Source: Methylobacterium frigidaeris
GTDB lineage: Bacteria; Pseudomonadota; Alphaproteobacteria; Rhizobiales; Beijerinckiaceae
DNA length: 64,000 nt
Direction of reading: 5' to 3'
Assembly: GCF_022179185.1 (NCBI RefSeq)
Contig: NZ_BPQJ01000003.1
Span: 90,459-154,458 of the forward strand
This document shows, in pieces, positions 53,348-62,904 of this stretch. The notes under the pieces were generated by a model, which was given only the letters and a program-made list of their open reading frames with translations, was not told where the DNA came from and ran no database searches. The position numbers and the translations under genes are program-made. How positions within the stretch are numbered: the stretch's first letter is position 1; every line of letters begins with the position of its first letter.

Positions 53348-54322
53348 ATGCAACTCGGCATGGTCGGTCTCGGTCGGATGGGCGGCAACATCGTCCGGCG
53401 GCTCCTGCGCAACGGCCATACGGCCGTGGTGTTCGACCAGGATCCAAAGGCCGTGGCGGCCCTGGTGCAGGAGGGCGCGGTCGGCGCCGACAGCCTCGAG
53501 GACTTCGTCGCGAAGCTCGATGTGCCCCGGACGGCCTGGGTGATGCTGCCGGCGGGCGACCCGACCGAAGTCACCGTCATGAAGATCGCCGGGCTGATGC
53601 AGCCGGACGACGTGATCATCGACGGCGGCAACTCGTTCTACAAGGACGACATCCGCCGCGCGGCCGTGCTCAATGAGAAGGGTCTGCACTACGTCGATGT
53701 CGGCACCTCCGGCGGCGTCTGGGGGCTCGACCGCGGCTACTGCATGATGATCGGCGGCCACAAGGAGGCGGTCGACCGGCTCGATCCGATCTTCTCGACC
53801 CTGGCGCCGGGCCTCGGCGAGGTGCCGCGGACCCCGGGCCGCGACGGCCGCGACCCGCGCGCCGAGCACGGCTACATCCACGCCGGCCCAAGCGGCGCCG
53901 GCCATTTCGTCAAGATGATCCATAACGGCATCGAGTACGGCCTGATGCAGGCCTATGCCGAGGGCTTCGACATCCTCAAGCACGCCAATTCGTCGGAGTT
54001 GCCGGAGGCGCAGCGCTTCGACCTCAACATCGGCGACATCGCGGAAGTCTGGCGCCGGGGCAGCGTGGTTTCGTCCTGGCTCCTCGACCTCACCGCCACG
54101 GCGCTCGCCAGCGACGAGAACCTCGACGCCTTCTCGGGCCACGTCGCCGATTCGGGCGAGGGGCGTTGGACGCTGAACGCCGCGATCGAGGAGGCGGTGC
54201 CGGCCCATGTGCTCTCCGCCGCTCTCTACGCCCGGTTCCGCTCGCGCCAGAGCGCGACCTACGCCGACAAGCTGCTCTCGGCGATGCGCAAGGGCTTCGG
54301 TGGCCACCAGGAGCCGAAATGA
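53348..54322 (+). CDS. gnd: 6-phosphogluconate dehydrogenase, decarboxylating (short form)
   Basis: A 324-residue enzyme, the short tetrameric form, converting 6-phosphogluconate to ribulose-5-phosphate with CO2 release. Rossmann motif [15 protein letters not shown] starts the protein. The catalytic segment [20 protein letters not shown] and Lys-Asn in [19 protein letters not shown] are conserved. Its stop overlaps the zwf ATG (ATGA). Confidence 0.94.
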   Translation: MQLGMVGLGRMGGNIVRRLLRNGHTAVVFDQDPKAVAALVQEGAVGADSLEDFVAKLDVPRTAWVMLPAGDPTEVTVMKIAGLMQPDDVIIDGGNSFYKDDIRRAAVLNEKGLHYVDVGTSGGVWGLDRGYCMMIGGHKEAVDRLDPIFSTLAPGLGEVPRTPGRDGRDPRAEHGYIHAGPSGAGHFVKMIHNGIEYGLMQAYAEGFDILKHANSSELPEAQRFDLNIGDIAEVWRRGSVVSSWLLDLTATALASDENLDAFSGHVADSGEGRWTLNAAIEEAVPAHVLSAALYARFRSRQSATYADKLLSAMRKGFGGHQEPK

Positions 54323-55851
54323 CGAGTTCCATGGCCGAGGGGGCCGCGCCCCCGCCCGCCTGCACCCTGGTGATCTTCGGGGCGACCGGCGACCTCACCC
54401 ACCGGCTGCTGATGCCGGCGCTCTACAATCTCGGCCGCTGGGGCCTGTTGCCGAAGGACTTTTCCGTCATCGGCGTCAGCCGCTCGGAGATGTCGTCGGA
54501 CGAGTTCCGCTCCGAGCTGAGCGAGACCGTGCGCGGCTTCATCACCGCCAAGGGCGGCGAGGCCGGCGGCGGGGCATTCGACGAGGGCGTGTGGAACGCG
54601 CTCGTCGAACGGGTGCATTACCGGTCGGGCGACCTGTCCGAGGCCGCTTCCTTCGAGGAGCTGAAGGGCGCGATCGCGGAGATCTCGGGCCGGGAGGACG
54701 GCGGCAACGTGCTGTTCTACCTCGCGGTCGCCGCCAGCCTGTTCGGGCCGACGATCGCGAAGCTCGGCGAGGCCGGCCTGACCGAGGAGGGCGAGGATCG
54801 CTGGCGCCGGGTCATCATCGAGAAGCCGTTCGGCCACGACCTGCCCTCGGCGGAGACGCTCGACGCCGACATCCTGAAGGTCTTGTCCGAGGATCAGATC
54901 TTCCGCATCGACCACTTCCTCGGCAAGGAGACGGTGCAGAACATCATGGCGTTCCGGTTCGGCAACGGCCTGTTCGAGCCGCTGTGGAACCGCGACCACA
55001 TCGACCACGTCCAGATCACCGTGGCGGAGACGGTCGGCGTCGAGGGCCGGGGGAAGTTCTACGAGGCTACCGGCGCGTTGCGCGACATGGTGCCGAACCA
55101 CCTGTTCCAGCTCTACACGCTGGTGGCGATGGAGCCGCCGATCTCGTTCGAGGCCGAGGCCGTGCGCGACAAGAAGGAGGAGGTGCTGCTCGCCACCCCG
55201 TCCGCGCGCCCCGAAGATGCCGTGCGGGGGCGCTACACGGCGGGAGAGGTCCAGGGCAAGGCGGTGACGGATTACCGCGAAGAGCCCGACGTCGCAGCCG
55301 ACAGCGGCACCGAGACCTTCGTCGCCCTGAAGCTCGGCATCGACAACTGGCGCTGGGCCGGGGTGCCGTTCTATCTCCGCACCGGCAAGGCGATGACCCG
55401 GCGCGACACCGAGATCGCGATCCGCTTCAAGCAGGCGCCGCTCTCGCTGTTCAAGGGCACCAACGTGCGCGAGGAGGTGCCGAACTGGCTGGTGCTGCAA
55501 CTCCAGCCCGACGAGGGCATTTCGCTGCAATTCGGCGCCAAGGTCCCGGGCCCGGCGGTGCGCCTCGGCAGCGTCGACATGCGGTTCTGCTACAAGGACT
55601 ACTTCAAGACCGAGCCCAGCACCGGCTACGAGACCCTGATCTACGACGCGATGATCGGCGACCCGACGCTGTTCCAGCGCGCCGACATGATCGAGGCGGG
55701 GTGGCGCATCGTGCAGCCGGTCCTCGACGCCGCCGAGAAGCGCGAGCTTCAGACCATCCCCTACGAGGCCGGCAGCGCTGGACCGAAAGAAGCGGACGAG
55801 CTGTTGACTCGCGACGGGCGCGCATGGCGCTCGCTGGAGCATCAGCCATGA
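54319..55851 (+). CDS. zwf: Glucose-6-phosphate 1-dehydrogenase
   Basis: A 510-residue enzyme oxidising G6P to 6-phosphogluconolactone. ATG 54319 overlaps the gnd stop. Coenzyme motif [16 protein letters not shown], the EKPFGHDL block, and substrate/catalytic [19 protein letters not shown] with its His are present. It feeds both the oxidative pentose-phosphate and the Entner-Doudoroff routes. The pgl ATG overlaps its stop. Confidence 0.96.
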   Translation: MTSSMAEGAAPPPACTLVIFGATGDLTHRLLMPALYNLGRWGLLPKDFSVIGVSRSEMSSDEFRSELSETVRGFITAKGGEAGGGAFDEGVWNALVERVHYRSGDLSEAASFEELKGAIAEISGREDGGNVLFYLAVAASLFGPTIAKLGEAGLTEEGEDRWRRVIIEKPFGHDLPSAETLDADILKVLSEDQIFRIDHFLGKETVQNIMAFRFGNGLFEPLWNRDHIDHVQITVAETVGVEGRGKFYEATGALRDMVPNHLFQLYTLVAMEPPISFEAEAVRDKKEEVLLATPSARPEDAVRGRYTAGEVQGKAVTDYREEPDVAADSGTETFVALKLGIDNWRWAGVPFYLRTGKAMTRRDTEIAIRFKQAPLSLFKGTNVREEVPNWLVLQLQPDEGISLQFGAKVPGPAVRLGSVDMRFCYKDYFKTEPSTGYETLIYDAMIGDPTLFQRADMIEAGWRIVQPVLDAAEKRELQTIPYEAGSAGPKEADELLTRDGRAWRSLEHQP

Positions 55852-56582
55852 GCGCAGTAGCCATGAGCGCAGTCCCCGCAGGCCATCAGGTGCTGCCCGA
55901 TGCAGACGCCGTCGCCCGGGCGGCGGCCGAGAGGCTGGTCGCGGTTGCGTCCGCGAGGCAGGGGCGGCTCGGGATCTGCCTGTCGGGCGGCTCGACCCCG
56001 AAGCTCCTCTACCGGCTGCTCGCCGGGCCGGAGTTTCGCGAGGCCCTGCCGTGGGAACGCCTGCACTGGTTCTTCGGCGACGAGCGCATCGGCGACGGGC
56101 CGGAGGCCGGCAGCAACCGGCGCCTGGCGGAAGAGGCATTCGGGGATCTCGTACCAGGAGGCCATCTGCATCCGATCCCGACCGACCGCACACCGCAGGC
56201 CTGCGCCGAGGCCTACGCGGCCGAGCTCGTGTCCTGGTACGGCGCCGACCAGCTCGACCCGGCCCGGCCGCTCTTCGACCTCGTGCTCCTCGGCCTCGGC
56301 GAGGACGGACACACCGCCTCGCTGTTCCCGGGCAAGCCCGAGGCGCAGGAGACGGAGGCGTGGGTGGTGGCGGTGCCGGAGGCCGGCCTCGCCCCCTTCG
56401 TGCCGCGGGTGAGCCTGACCCTGCCGGCACTGGAAGCGACTCCGCTCGCCCTGTTCCTGGCGACGGGGGCGGGCAAGCGCGCTCCCCTCGCTCGCCTCGC
56501 CGCCGGCGAGGACCTGCCGGCGGGCCGGGTGCGGGCCCGGGGCGAGACGGTGTGGCTCCTGGACGCCGGTGCGGCGGGGTAG
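55848..56582 (+). CDS. pgl: 6-phosphogluconolactonase
   Basis: A 244-residue enzyme hydrolysing 6-phosphogluconolactone. ATG 55848 overlaps the zwf stop (ATGA); a repeat of the same sequence gives a second ATG at 55863. Motifs are CLSGGSTPKLLYRLL, WFFGDERIGDGPEAGSNRRL and LVLLGLGEDGHTASLFPG with the catalytic His. It closes the gnd-zwf-pgl unit. Confidence 0.94.
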   Translation: MSAVAMSAVPAGHQVLPDADAVARAAAERLVAVASARQGRLGICLSGGSTPKLLYRLLAGPEFREALPWERLHWFFGDERIGDGPEAGSNRRLAEEAFGDLVPGGHLHPIPTDRTPQACAEAYAAELVSWYGADQLDPARPLFDLVLLGLGEDGHTASLFPGKPEAQETEAWVVAVPEAGLAPFVPRVSLTLPALEATPLALFLATGAGKRAPLARLAAGEDLPAGRVRARGETVWLLDAGAAG

Positions 56583-56616
56583 GCGCCGCGAGCCCCTTCC
56601 CTCTCAGGCGGTCCGG

Positions 56617-56890
56617 GCCGAGCGGTCTGGGCAGAGACTTGGCCGGTGACGCCCTGGACTTGCGCGATCGGCTTCGCGATCCGGTCGGGCGCCCGGGAGG
56701 TCTGGCTGGCGGGCTCCGTCATCCCCGCCCCGCCGTCATCACCGCGGAGCCGCGCCCGGCCTCGCCGGCCCGGGCGGCCGCGATCGTGGCGTCGAGCGCC
56801 AGCAGGTTGATCTGCCCGGCGATGGTCGAGATCAGGCCGACCACGTCGCCGATGCGGGCGGCGGCCTGAATATGGGCCGGATTGAGCGAG
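56617..56890 (-). pseudogene. Frameshifted remnant of a methyl-accepting chemotaxis protein
   Basis: On the minus strand one frame reads [20 protein letters not shown], then [20 protein letters not shown], the hairpin tip of the chemoreceptor signalling domain with Glu and Asn of NLLALNATIEAARAGE changed. After about 30 bases the same protein continues in another frame as ASQTSRAPDRIAKPIAQVQG and VTGQVSAQ. No N-terminal half, membrane spans or ribosome site exists here. It is therefore a broken fragment, not a functional receptor. Confidence 0.75.
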
Positions 56891-57114
56891 ATCAGTGCGG
56901 GGCCGACAATCCAGGCCCGGCCACGCACCAGGCAGGAAACCGCAATCGTTGTCCCCGTGGGACGGAATTACCGGCGCGCCAGGCCTCCGAACGCGAGCGG
57001 CCTCGGCCGTCGCTACGGCACGTGACATCGCGCGACCCGAGGACCGGTGCGGCCGCCCGGTATCTGTGGCGTTTCGATCCGGACGAGACCTGTCCGGATC
57101 GAACGGCGATTCCG

Positions 57115-58200
57115 TCAGACGAAATGCTTCGAGAGCTTCAGCCCCTGCGCCTGGTAGTTCGAGCCGGCGGCGCTGCCGTAGAGGGCCGTCGGCCGCTGGG
57201 CCATGCGCTCGTAGACGAGGCGGCCGACGATCTGGCCGTCCTCCAGCATGAACGGCACGTCGCGGGAGCGCACCTCCAGAACCGCGCGGGCGCCGGTGCC
57301 GCCGGCCTCGGCATGGCCGAAGCCGGGATCGAAGAAGCCGGCATAGTGGACGCGGAACTCGCCCACCAGGGGATCGAACGGCACCATCTCGGCGGCGAAG
57401 TCCGGCGGCACCTGCACCGACTCCTTCGAGGCGAGGATGTAGAACTGGCCGGGGTCGAGGATCAGGGTGCCGGAGCCGTCGGCCCGCAGGGGCTCCCAGA
57501 ATTCCGAGGCCGGGTAGGACCGCGGCCGGTCGACGTCGACGAGGCCGGTATGGCGCTTGGCGCGGTAGCCGATCAGGCCGTCGAAGCCGGAGAGGTCGAC
57601 CGAGACCGCGACGCCGCCCTGGAACGACGGGTCGGCGGCGTCGACCAGCGGCGTCGTCGCGTGCAGGCGCGCCAGGGCGATATCGTCGAGCCGCACCGCG
57701 CCGCGGCGGAAGCGCAGCTGCGACAAGCGCGATCCGGTGCGCACCAGCACCGGAAAGGTGCGCGGCGAGATCTCGGCGAAGAGCGGTCCGGCATAGCCGG
57801 CCTCGACCATGTCGAATTCCCGCGCCTGGTCGGTGATCACCCGGGTGAACACGTCGATGCGTCCGGTCGAGCTTTTCGGGTTGGCGCTGGCGGCGAGGTC
57901 CGGTGGCAGGGCCAGACCCTCCTGCAACTCGGCGATGTAGACGCAGCCGGTTTCGAGCACGGCGCCCTGGCGCAGGTCGATCTCGTGCAGCTTGAGCTTG
58001 TCGAGGCAGGCGGCGACGTCGCGGGTGCGTCCCGGCAGGAAGCTCGCCCGCACCCGCCAGGCCCGGGCGCCGAGGCGCAGGTCGAGGCTCGCCGGCTGGA
58101 TCTGGTCGTCCGCGAAGGCGGCGGCGGGCCGGATCACACCGGCGGCGGCGAGCGCCGCGATGGCCTCCGCCGATTGAATCCCGTCCTCGAGCTTCACCAT
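57115..58200 (-). CDS. dcd: 2'-deoxycytidine 5'-triphosphate deaminase, double-length form
   Basis: A 361-residue protein, about twice the usual bacterial dCTP deaminase. N-terminal half (about 1-170) has DDQIQPASLDLRLG and ANPKSSTGRIDVFTRV, the trimer nucleotide-site signature. The second half (about 180-361) repeats the dUTPase-like barrel with GFFDPGFG and MLEDGQIVGRLVYERM. This fused form is normal in alphaproteobacteria. It supplies dUTP for dTMP synthesis and may be bifunctional. It is monocistronic. Confidence 0.92.
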   Translation of the reverse strand: MVKLEDGIQSAEAIAALAAAGVIRPAAAFADDQIQPASLDLRLGARAWRVRASFLPGRTRDVAACLDKLKLHEIDLRQGAVLETGCVYIAELQEGLALPPDLAASANPKSSTGRIDVFTRVITDQAREFDMVEAGYAGPLFAEISPRTFPVLVRTGSRLSQLRFRRGAVRLDDIALARLHATTPLVDAADPSFQGGVAVSVDLSGFDGLIGYRAKRHTGLVDVDRPRSYPASEFWEPLRADGSGTLILDPGQFYILASKESVQVPPDFAAEMVPFDPLVGEFRVHYAGFFDPGFGHAEAGGTGARAVLEVRSRDVPFMLEDGQIVGRLVYERMAQRPTALYGSAAGSNYQAQGLKLSKHFV

Positions 58201-58260
58201 GACCTGTCCATCCTCGGTGGGCTAGTGTCCTAGGCCAGGGTTTCGACGAGGTGAAGAGGA

Positions 58261-58779
58261 TCAGGCCTCGTCGCGGATGCCCCTGACGACGGCGAGGGCG
58301 AGGCTCGCCCGCGCGATCGCCCCCATGGCGGTGAGGCCGGCGAGCGCGCTGGCGATCAGCGGCAGCCGGTCCGGCCACAGGATCAGGGCGGCGAAGGCCA
58401 AGGCTGCGACGATGTCCGCAGCCCGTCCGCCGGCGAGAATCAGCGAGTGCAGGTCCGGGCCGGGAAGCGTGGCTCCGGTCCGGGCAGCGGCGAGAGCCGT
58501 CAGCCGCGCCACCGCGATCTCGAGGAGGAGCGCCGCGGCGAACGCCGCTGCCGGCCCGCCGGGCGCCCGCCAAGCCAGCGCGAGGGCCAAGGCGACGCGG
58601 ATCCAAGGTCCTCCCGATCCTCCCAGCGCTCCCTCCCCGGTCGCGTCCCGCCGTATCGCGAGCAGCGCCAGCCCGCACCAGAGGGCGAGCAGGACGAGGG
58701 CGGCCACGTCGGCGTGGAGCGCCAGCGCCGCGGCGGCGGCGAGCCCCGCGACGGCTGTGGACGAGCGTAGAAGCCTCAT
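58261..58779 (-). CDS. Multi-span membrane protein of unknown function
   Basis: A 172-residue product starting at ATG 58779 (MRLLRSSTAVAGLAAAAALA). Four to five hydrophobic segments alternate with short Arg loops; a histidine in LPGPDLHSLILAGGRAADI is the only polar feature in the middle. No motif is recognised. It lies 60 bp upstream of dcd on the same strand and is divergent from apaG. Confidence 0.65.
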   Translation of the reverse strand: MRLLRSSTAVAGLAAAAALALHADVAALVLLALWCGLALLAIRRDATGEGALGGSGGPWIRVALALALAWRAPGGPAAAFAAALLLEIAVARLTALAAARTGATLPGPDLHSLILAGGRAADIVAALAFAALILWPDRLPLIASALAGLTAMGAIARASLALAVVRGIRDEA

Positions 58780-58911
58780 GGCGGGGATGGATGCGCCTCG
58801 TGCAGGATTACCGACCGTGATCGCCGGTGATTGACGATCCGGGAGGCCGGACGTACCACGACCCCCGTCGGCCGTCGCGCTTGCCCGCGGTCCGCCAGCG
58901 GAGGTTCCCTG

Positions 58912-59304
58912 ATGTACAAGGCCGAGACCCGCGGCATCAGCGTGTCCGTGCAGCCGCGCTTCGTCGAGGAGGAATCCTCGCCCGATAGCGGCCGCTACTT
59001 CTTCGCCTATACGGTGGAGATCACCAACAACGGTGACGAGCAGGTGCAGTTGCGCTCCCGCCACTGGCGCATCGTCGACGGCCGTGGCGAGATGCAGGAG
59101 GTGCGCGGCGCCGGCGTGGTCGGCAAGCAGCCGGTGCTCGGGCCCGGCGAGTCGTTCAGTTACACCAGCGGCTGCCCCCTCACGACGCCGGACGGCACGA
59201 TGGAGGGCACCTACACCATGGCGACGTCGGACGGCCGCAGCTTCGAGGCGGCGATCCCCGCCTTCTCGCTCGACTCGCCTCATGTCCGCCGGGTGATGCA
59301 CTAG
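58912..59304 (+). CDS. apaG: ApaG-domain protein (Co2+/Mg2+ efflux protein ApaG)
   Basis: A 130-residue fibronectin-III-like protein. ATG 58912 has GCGGAGGTTCCCTG upstream. Family hallmarks are VEITNNGDEQVQLRSRHWRI, GVVGKQPVLGPGESFSYTSG and TPDGTMEGTYTM. The name follows Salmonella and E. coli genetics; the direct biochemical role is not settled. It is monocistronic. Confidence 0.95.
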   Translation: MYKAETRGISVSVQPRFVEEESSPDSGRYFFAYTVEITNNGDEQVQLRSRHWRIVDGRGEMQEVRGAGVVGKQPVLGPGESFSYTSGCPLTTPDGTMEGTYTMATSDGRSFEAAIPAFSLDSPHVRRVMH

Positions 59305-59761
59305 ACGTCAATTCGATCGCGCCACGATCGGCTCGGTGCGAGTGCCCCCGGTCAGGTGGGCGAAAGATCGCATGGGGCCAGGGAAGCGAAGCTGTCCGGC
59401 TGCATGGGCAGTCGATTGCGCGCTGAACCCTCGGGATCAAACATCCCGCCCTGCCGCGTTCTGCCGGCGGTGCCGCAGGCCACCGGACGGCGCTTCTGCC
59501 GACGATCGTACCATCGGCAGCCTTTTTCCCGGTTGCCAGAGGGGCGCGCCTATCGGTAGCGTCCGTTCGTAGCCGAACGGAGCATGTTCGAGGCTTCCTG
59601 TCGATCGATCTGGAGCGCCATAACAATGCATGTCGGATGCGTCGGTCTGTGTGTGTCTCATACGAATCGAGCCCGCACTCCGTCCGCATAGATGGCAATA
59701 TTGTTGGGGTTGTGTTCGGCTATCGACTGGCGAGCTTATCCTAGAATGGGCGGGCAGGGCG
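59305..59761. other. 457-bp intergenic stretch turning AT-richer
   Basis: No gene is supported. GC content falls from about 59630 toward the methyltransferase start. A weak terminator-like structure is present at 59496-59527. Confidence 0.4.
59496..59527 (+). terminator. Possible terminator downstream of apaG
   Basis: CTGCCGA pairs with TCGGCAG around an 11-base loop, then CC and TTTTT. It lies 190 bp after apaG, so the assignment is uncertain. Confidence 0.4.
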
Positions 59762-60559
59762 ATGAAATTTCTCGATAATATATTTAATAAGCCGAAATTA
59801 AAAAATGAACAGGCGACTGTTATTCCTATCGTCCGGAGAAATCCAGGTCCTAATGACCCCTTCTTCGATCGGATTTTTCCGGACAATTTCTGGTCATCGA
59901 TGGATCGAAGCCGCTTCATCACTCATGAGCACAGCATGCTCGCAGATGAGCCAGTTTTTGAATGGTTGATCAAGACTGTACGTCCAGAAACCATCGTTGA
60001 GCTTGGCTCCTGGCAAGGTCACTCGGCCAACCACATGGCCGACATCTGCAAAGCGGAGGGCCTCGATTCGCGCATCGTCTGCGTCGATACGTTCCTGGGC
60101 GGCCCGGAACACTGGGTGCTGGGCGACACGATCGAGACGATGCGTCGGCGCAACGGCATGCCGACGATCCTCGAAGCGTTTCTGGGCAACACGGTCGCCC
60201 GCGGCAACGAGGGGCGCATCTTTCCCTTTACCGTCGACACGGCGACCGGCTGGCAGGTGATGCGCGATCTCGGCTTCAAGGCCGACCTGATCTATGTGGA
60301 TGCCGGTCATGCCTATCACCAGGTGGTGGATGAGGTTCACGGCTATCTGCCCCGCCTGAACGAGGGTGGCGTGATGTTCGGCGACGATTACTACTTCGAG
60401 CCCGTGGCCCGTGCCGCCCAAGACATGGCGAAGCACTACGGGTTCAGCCTGGGCGTGCTGCAGCGCCGGAAATGGGTCTTCATGACCGATCGACTGATGC
60501 AGAACCCAGCGCCTGAGGAACTCGGCTTCGAAATCCGGACAGAGCCCTATCCGGACTGA
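59762..60559 (+). CDS. Class I SAM-dependent methyltransferase
   Basis: A 265-residue protein with a Rossmann methyltransferase core. Motif I reads TIVELGSWQGHSANHMADIC (about residues 80-99), followed by VCVDTFLGG and a second acidic motif, KADLIYVDAGHAYHQVVDEV, then GGVMFGDDYY. This is the Methyltransf_24 / TylF-like class, which often acts on sugars, polyketides or glycan ends. The first 60 residues and the upstream 100 bp are clearly AT-richer than neighbours, hinting at transfer. No glycan gene is adjacent. Substrate unknown. Confidence 0.82.
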   Translation: MKFLDNIFNKPKLKNEQATVIPIVRRNPGPNDPFFDRIFPDNFWSSMDRSRFITHEHSMLADEPVFEWLIKTVRPETIVELGSWQGHSANHMADICKAEGLDSRIVCVDTFLGGPEHWVLGDTIETMRRRNGMPTILEAFLGNTVARGNEGRIFPFTVDTATGWQVMRDLGFKADLIYVDAGHAYHQVVDEVHGYLPRLNEGGVMFGDDYYFEPVARAAQDMAKHYGFSLGVLQRRKWVFMTDRLMQNPAPEELGFEIRTEPYPD

Positions 60560-60972
60560 TGCCGGGTCCCGCTGTGTGGCGGTTGACGACGGGCCCCGCA
60601 TGGTGGGACACGCCACGGGGCGGGTCTCCGCGGCGGCGCCGCAACGACCGGGCATCCGTCGAGCCGTCCGAATCCGTCGACCGAGCCTGAGAGCGGCGTC
60701 CGTGCGCCATGGTGTCGGCCCGACCACCGTGAAGAGGTCGCGCTCGCGCCGGACCCGCACGGATGCTCAGATGGAGAAGGAGCCTCGCTCCGGCGTGCAG
60801 AGCCCGGACAGGCGGTCATGGTCGCCATCCGGCGTGACAGTCTGCTGCCGCTCGGCGACGGCCTCTACGCGCTTCGGGCCGCTCCTTCGCATCGTCTCGC
60901 CGACCGTACCCGTGCTCAGGCGTCTGGGGGTGCCTGCATCCGATCGGCTGTCGAGGACCAGGAGCTTGGGCT
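60560..60972. other. 413-bp intergenic stretch
   Basis: GC-rich, with overlapping open frames on both strands but no supported start, domain or structure. It should carry the promoter of the argE-like gene. Confidence 0.4.
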
Positions 60973-62196
60973 ATGACACGGCCTCCCTCCCGCGTGAGAC
61001 AGCCCGCCCCGATGACCAAGACCGGCCCCCGCCTGACCCCGCTCGAACTCCTCGCCCGGCTGGTCTCCTTCGACACCGAGAGCCAGAAGTCGAACCTGCC
61101 GCTGATTCGGTGGGTGGGAGAGTACCTCGACGCCTGGGGCGTGCCTTACGTCCTCGCCCCCAACGAGACCGGCGACAAGGCGGCGCTCTTCGCCACGATC
61201 GGGCCGATGCGGGACGGCGGCGTGGTGCTCTCCGGCCATACCGACGTGGTGCCGGTGGCCGGCCAGTCCTGGACCAGCGATCCCTACACGCTGCGCGTTG
61301 CCGACGGCCGCGCCTATGGCCGCGGTGCCGTCGACATGAAGGGCTTCGACGCGCTCTGCCTCGCCCTGGTGCCGGAGATGCTGGCGGCCGACCTCAGGAC
61401 GCCGATCCACATCCTGCTCTCCTACGACGAGGAGTTGACCTGCCTCGGCGTCGCCGACGTGATCGCACGATTCGGGCGCGACCTGCCGCGGCCGGGCGCG
61501 GTGATCGTCGGCGAACCGACCGACCTCGACGTCGCCGACGCCCACAAGAGCATCTACACCTACCGCACCACTGTCCACGGCCACGAAGCGCATTCCTCCA
61601 AGCCCGCGCTCGGCGCCAACGCCGTGATGGCGGCGGCCGAGCTGGTGGCAGGGCTGAACCGCATCGCCGACCAGATGGCGGCGCGGGGCGACGCCAGCGG
61701 GCGGTTCGATCCGGGCTACACCACGGTCCATGTCGGGGTGATCGGCGGCGGCACCGCCCGCAACATCCTGCCGAAGGCCTGCGAGTTCCAGTGGGAGTTC
61801 CGCGGTCTGCCGGACCTGCCGCCCGACGAGATCCCGGATCTGTTCGCCGCGGAGGTCGAGCGGGTGACCCGCGAGCGGCTCAACCGGTTCGGCGCCTATG
61901 GCCATATCGCGACCGAGGAGGACGCGGCTGTGCCGGGGCTGGCGCCGGAGCCCGGCTCCCCCGCCGAACGCCTCGCGCTGCGCCTCGCCGGCCGCAACCA
62001 CACCATCACGGTGCCCTACGCCACCGAGGCCGGCCGCTTCCAGCTCGCCGGCCTGCCGACGGTGGTGTGCGGCCCGGGCTCGATCGATCAGGCGCACCAG
62101 CCGGACGAGTACATCACGCTCGCGGCCCTGGAGGCGGGGGAGGTTTTCCTGCGGCAACTGGTGCGGGATTGTGCGGCGGGGTGGAGCCCGGCGTGA
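60973..62196 (+). CDS. argE: Acetylornithine deacetylase (ArgE), M20 peptidase family
   Basis: A 407-residue dinuclear zinc hydrolase that frees ornithine from N-acetylornithine in arginine synthesis. ATG 60973 has CAGGAGCTTGGGCT upstream; ATG 61012 is a possible alternative. Metal and catalytic residues appear in LSGHTDVVPVAGQSW, YGRGAVDMKGFDAL, LLSYDEELTCLGV and GPGSIDQAHQPDEYI. The lid domain (about 190-300) contains VHGHEAHSSKPALGANAV and GGGTARNILP. Homologues acting on related acyl amino acids exist, so the substrate is likely but not certain. Confidence 0.9.
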   Translation: MTRPPSRVRQPAPMTKTGPRLTPLELLARLVSFDTESQKSNLPLIRWVGEYLDAWGVPYVLAPNETGDKAALFATIGPMRDGGVVLSGHTDVVPVAGQSWTSDPYTLRVADGRAYGRGAVDMKGFDALCLALVPEMLAADLRTPIHILLSYDEELTCLGVADVIARFGRDLPRPGAVIVGEPTDLDVADAHKSIYTYRTTVHGHEAHSSKPALGANAVMAAAELVAGLNRIADQMAARGDASGRFDPGYTTVHVGVIGGGTARNILPKACEFQWEFRGLPDLPPDEIPDLFAAEVERVTRERLNRFGAYGHIATEEDAAVPGLAPEPGSPAERLALRLAGRNHTITVPYATEAGRFQLAGLPTVVCGPGSIDQAHQPDEYITLAALEAGEVFLRQLVRDCAAGWSPA

Positions 62197-62224
62197 CGGC
62201 TCGATCACCCGCTTCTTGATCGCC

Positions 62225-62836
62225 TCACGGTTTTCTCGCCAGCGCCAGACCCACCCCCGCCCCGAGGAGCAGCCCGCCGGTCACTCGGTTGCGCCAGCGC
62301 CCGCGCGCCAGCACGACCCGCGCCCGGCCCGCGAGCAGCGCCCAGACCACGTCGCCCGCGATCGCCAGCACCAGGAAGGTCGCGGCCAGCAGCATGAGCT
62401 GCCCGAACGGCGCGGCATCGCGGCTGACGAACTGAGGCAGGAAGGCACCGAAGAACAGGAGCGTCTTCGGGTTGGTCAGCGCCACCAGGAAGCCGCGCAG
62501 GGCGATCGCCCGGACCGCCCGAGGCTCGGGCGCCGTCTGCGCAAGGTCGGTCGCCGGGGCCCGCCAGGCACGGACGGCGAGCCAGGCGAGGTAGGCGACG
62601 CCGAGCCAGCGCAGCACCTCGAACCACGTCGCCATCACGGCCAGCATCGCCGAGAGACCGGCGACCGTGAGGGCGAGCTGCACGGTGAGGGCCGCCCCCA
62701 CGGCCGCCACGGTGACGAGGCCGTAGCGGCTGCCATGGGCGACGCTGTTGGCCACGATCAGCGCAACGTTCGGGCCCGGGATCAGGATCAGCACGAGCGT
62801 CGCGGCGACGAAGCCGAGATAGAGGTCGAGGGGCAT
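62225..62836 (-). CDS. LysE/RhtB-family amino-acid exporter
   Basis: A 203-residue inner-membrane protein with six spans. The N-terminal MPLDLYLGFVAATLVLILIP with GPNVALIVANSVAHG is the family signature, and RGFLVALTNPKTLLFFGAFL is the conserved second block. Members export homoserine, threonine, lysine or similar metabolites. It converges on argE (29-bp gap). Its exact substrate is unknown. Confidence 0.92.
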   Translation of the reverse strand: MPLDLYLGFVAATLVLILIPGPNVALIVANSVAHGSRYGLVTVAAVGAALTVQLALTVAGLSAMLAVMATWFEVLRWLGVAYLAWLAVRAWRAPATDLAQTAPEPRAVRAIALRGFLVALTNPKTLLFFGAFLPQFVSRDAAPFGQLMLLAATFLVLAIAGDVVWALLAGRARVVLARGRWRNRVTGGLLLGAGVGLALARKP

Positions 62837-62904
62837 GGCGGGGCTTCCGGTCGTGAACCGGACGGCACCGTGCCACGCACGACGCCGCCCCGCCAGGCTC
62901 GGGC

